Below, in pieces: positions 5,296 to 8,261 of a DNA stretch of 8,261 nucleotides; the stretch's first letter is position 1; every line of letters begins with the position of its first letter. The notes under the pieces are model-generated. The model saw nothing but the letters and a program-made list of their open reading frames with translations. It was not told the origin of the DNA and searched no databases. This DNA is from an uncultured Pseudomonadota bacterium. Its GTDB lineage: Bacteria > Pseudomonadota > Gammaproteobacteria > Burkholderiales > Burkholderiaceae. Position numbers and translations under genes: made by a program. The DNA lies in assembly GCA_946480245.1 (NCBI GenBank), contig CAMLIZ010000187.1:1-8261 (forward strand), in the 5' to 3' direction.

Positions 5296-6569
5296 ACGCC
5301 CCCGATTCCCGACTCGCTTCGCTGCTCGGCAGCGAGGCCGCCCACCCGTGGTGGCGCCGCGCCACGCCCTGGCTGGCGCTGGCCGCGGTGGTCTTGCTGC
5401 TGGTGGCGGCCTGGGCTTGGCAGGGCAAGCGCCAGGCGGCGCAGCAGCCGCGCTACCTCACCGAGCCGGTCACGCGCGGCCGGCTGGTGGTCACCGTAAC
5501 CGCCAACGGCACGCTGCAGCCGACCAACCAGGTGGACATCGGCAGCGAGTTGTCTGGCACCGTGGCGCGCGTGCTGGTGGACGTGAACGATCGCGTTGCC
5601 AAGGGCCAGCTGCTGGCCGAGCTGGACACCGCCAAGCTGCACGACCAGGTGGCGCGCTCGCGCGCCGCGCTCGGCGTGGCGCAGGCGCGCGTGGCGCAAG
5701 CCCAGGCCACCGTGGAGGAGGCGCAGGGCAACGTGCAGCGCCTGCAGGAGGTGCAGCGCCTGAGCGGCGGGCAGGTGCCCTCGCAGGCCGAGATGGCCGC
5801 TGCCCGTGCCGCACTGCTGCGCGCGCAGGCCGATGCGCGCAGCACGCAGGCCAGCGTGGCCGATGCCCGCGCGGCACTCAGCGTGGACGAGACCAACCTG
5901 CGCAAGGCGTCGATCCGCTCGCCGATCCGCGGCGTGGTGCTGGCGCGTGCCGTCGAGCCGGGCAACGCGGTGGCCGCCTCGCTGCAGGCGGTGACGCTGT
6001 TCACCCTGGCCGAGGACCTGTCGCAAATGAAGCTGCAGGTCAACGTGGACGAGGCCGACGTGGGCCAGGTGCACGAGGGCCAGAAGGCCGCCTTCACGGT
6101 CAGCGCCTATCCGAACCGCAACTACCCGGCCACGATCACCCGCGTGAGCTATGGCTCGACCACCAAGGACAACGTGGTCACCTATGTGGCCGAGCTGCGC
6201 GTGGCCAACGACGACCTCACGCTGCGCCCCGGCATGACCGCCACGGCGGTGATCTCCGCCACCGAGCGCAACGACGTACTGCTGGTGCCGAATGCCGCGC
6301 TGCGCTTCAAGCCGAGCGCCGAAGGCAGCGCCGCCGCGGCCAGTGGCGGCAGCGTGGTGTCTCGCCTGATGCCGCGCATGCCGGCGCAGGCCACGCGCCG
6401 CGCCGGCACCCGCACCTCCGGCGTGCGCGAGGTCTGGGTGCTGCGCGAGGGGCAACCGGTGGCGGTGCCGGTGACGCCTGGTGTGAGCGACGGCCGCAAC
6501 ACCGAGGTCAGCGGCCCCGCGCTGCAGCCCGGCATGGCGGTGATCACCGCGCAGACGGCAGGCAAGTGA
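5292..6569 (+). CDS. MacA-like periplasmic adaptor subunit of an ABC efflux system (HlyD family)
   Basis: This adaptor would join the ABC transporter encoded downstream to the outer-membrane factor upstream. The product is 425 residues from a TTG start whose bases overlap the previous stop (TTGA). Domains: a short basic cytoplasmic end with HPWWRR, one membrane anchor at about 26-43, the first lipoyl half at about 78-112 (IGSELSGTVARVLVDVNDRV), a helical hairpin at about 113-205, the second lipoyl half from about 206 (IRSPIRGVVLARAVEPGNAV), a beta barrel (about 240-320, ending LRPGMTATAVI) and a membrane-proximal domain. VEPGN and YPATI motifs are typical of MacA/YknX adaptors. At about 341-378 there is a low-complexity Ala/Ser/Arg insertion (SRLMPRMPAQATRRAG) between LVPNAALRFK and VREVWVLREG, probably a loop. 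The stop overlaps the ATPase start (TGATG). Substrate is not predictable; MacAB-type systems export macrolides, peptides, toxins or siderophores. Confidence 0.94.
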   Translation: MNAPDSRLASLLGSEAAHPWWRRATPWLALAAVVLLLVAAWAWQGKRQAAQQPRYLTEPVTRGRLVVTVTANGTLQPTNQVDIGSELSGTVARVLVDVNDRVAKGQLLAELDTAKLHDQVARSRAALGVAQARVAQAQATVEEAQGNVQRLQEVQRLSGGQVPSQAEMAAARAALLRAQADARSTQASVADARAALSVDETNLRKASIRSPIRGVVLARAVEPGNAVAASLQAVTLFTLAEDLSQMKLQVNVDEADVGQVHEGQKAAFTVSAYPNRNYPATITRVSYGSTTKDNVVTYVAELRVANDDLTLRPGMTATAVISATERNDVLLVPNAALRFKPSAEGSAAAASGGSVVSRLMPRMPAQATRRAGTRTSGVREVWVLREGQPVAVPVTPGVSDGRNTEVSGPALQPGMAVITAQTAGK

Positions 6570-7308
6570 TGAGCGCATCGCCAGGCGCCGGCACGCCGCT
6601 GATCCGCCTGCGCCATGTGGGTCGCGTGTACGGGCAGGGGCAGGCCACGGTGTACGCGCTGCGCGACGTGGACCTCGACATCGACGCCGGCGACTTCGTG
6701 GCCATCATGGGCCCCAGCGGCTCGGGCAAGTCCACCGCGATGAACATCCTCGGCTGCCTGGACACGCCCAGCAGCGGCGAATACCTGTTCCAGGGCGTGC
6801 CGGTGCAAAGCCTGTCGCGCGACCAGCGCGCGCGCCTGCGCCGGCGTCACCTGGGCTTCGTGTTCCAGGGCTTCAACCTGCTGCCGCGCACCAGCGCGCA
6901 AGAGAACGTGGAGCTGCCGCTGCTGTACCGCGGCGAGGGCGCCGCCGAGCGCCACGCGGCCGCGCACGAGGCGCTGGCCTCGGTAGGGCTGGCCGGCTGG
7001 GAGCATCACACGCCGGCCGAGCTGTCGGGCGGTCAGCAGCAGCGCGTGGCGATCGCGCGCGCGCTGGTCACGCGGCCCACGGTGCTGCTGGCCGACGAGC
7101 CCACCGGCAACCTGGACACGCAACGCAGCCGCGAGATCATGGAGCTGCTGCGCGGCCTGAACACCGAGCGCGGCATCACGGTGGTGATGGTCACGCACGA
7201 GCAGGACATGGCTGCCTACGCCAAGCGCGTGGTGCGCTTCGTGGACGGGCGCGTGGAAAGCGACCTGCGCAACGCGCGGCGCGAACCCGAACCGAGCGAG
7301 GCCGCCTG

Positions 7309-7309
<1 letters not shown>
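6569..7309 (+). CDS. ABC transporter ATP-binding protein, MacB/LolD type (stand-alone nucleotide-binding domain)
   Basis: This 246-residue ATPase would power the MacB-type permease encoded next. All the key elements are intact: Walker A GPSGSGKST (48-56), Q-loop glutamine Q100 in FVFQGFNLL, signature LSGGQQQR (152-159), Walker B LLADEP (173-178, catalytic E177), D-loop GNLD (180-183) and switch histidine H210 in MVTHE. The sequence style (NILGCLDTPSSGEY, ELPLLYRG) places it in the MacB/LolD/FtsE group, whose partners are FtsX-type permeases. In E. coli MacB this domain is fused to the permease; here it is a separate gene, as in YknY. Its start overlaps the adaptor stop and its stop overlaps the permease start (TGATG), so the subunits are probably translated in coupled fashion. 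The tail after about 230 is charged and likely disordered. Confidence 0.97.

Positions 7310-8261
<952 letters not shown>

Noticed and set aside
3898..6578. Long minus-strand open frames (3898-5223 and 4977-6578) opposite the channel and adaptor genes
   Set aside because: Composition is typical of antisense frames in high-GC DNA (Arg, His, Gly, Gln rich) and no motif is present, while the plus strand has well-formed family members.

Overview
The window is GC-rich (roughly 70 percent by eye) and almost fully coding, with strong G/C preference at third codon positions and Gram-negative tripartite efflux components. Protein style and gene arrangement fit a betaproteobacterium, most likely Burkholderiales (a Rubrivivax, Leptothrix or Comamonadaceae-like lineage). 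That placement is inference, since there is no rRNA or other marker here.

Layout, left to right. (1) Positions 1-2303, minus strand: an RND efflux unit with a periplasmic adaptor gene (1278-2303) followed by the RND inner-membrane pump (from 1264 down, cut by the window start just after its essential Asp-Asp pair). (2) Positions 2304-2826: a divergent intergenic region with a perfect inverted repeat lying between a candidate -35 and -10 for the adaptor-pump operon, then an ArsR-family repressor gene on the plus strand. (3) Positions 2846-3722, minus strand: a Crp/Fnr-family regulator followed, 16 nt downstream, by a 30-residue small ORF with a textbook Shine-Dalgarno sequence. (4) Positions 3723-3900: a divergent control region with an FNR-like box (TTGA-N6-TCAA), a tandem 10-bp repeat and small inverted repeats. 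(5) Positions 3901-8261, plus strand: a four-gene MacAB-type efflux operon with overlapping genes: outer-membrane factor lipoprotein, MacA-like adaptor (TTG start), stand-alone ABC ATPase and FtsX/MacB-like permease (cut by the window end).

How it works together (inference). Two export machines sit back to back, each with its own adjacent one-component regulator. The ArsR protein probably represses the RND unit. The Crp/Fnr protein has the FNR-type DNA-reading residues but no N-terminal Fe-S cysteine cluster, and probably acts on the ABC operon through the FNR-like box. The RND unit shows no outer-membrane factor inside this window, so the NodT-type factor of the ABC operon may serve both pumps, or another lies beyond the left edge. 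No RNA genes, insertion sequences, CRISPR arrays or convincing intrinsic terminators were seen.
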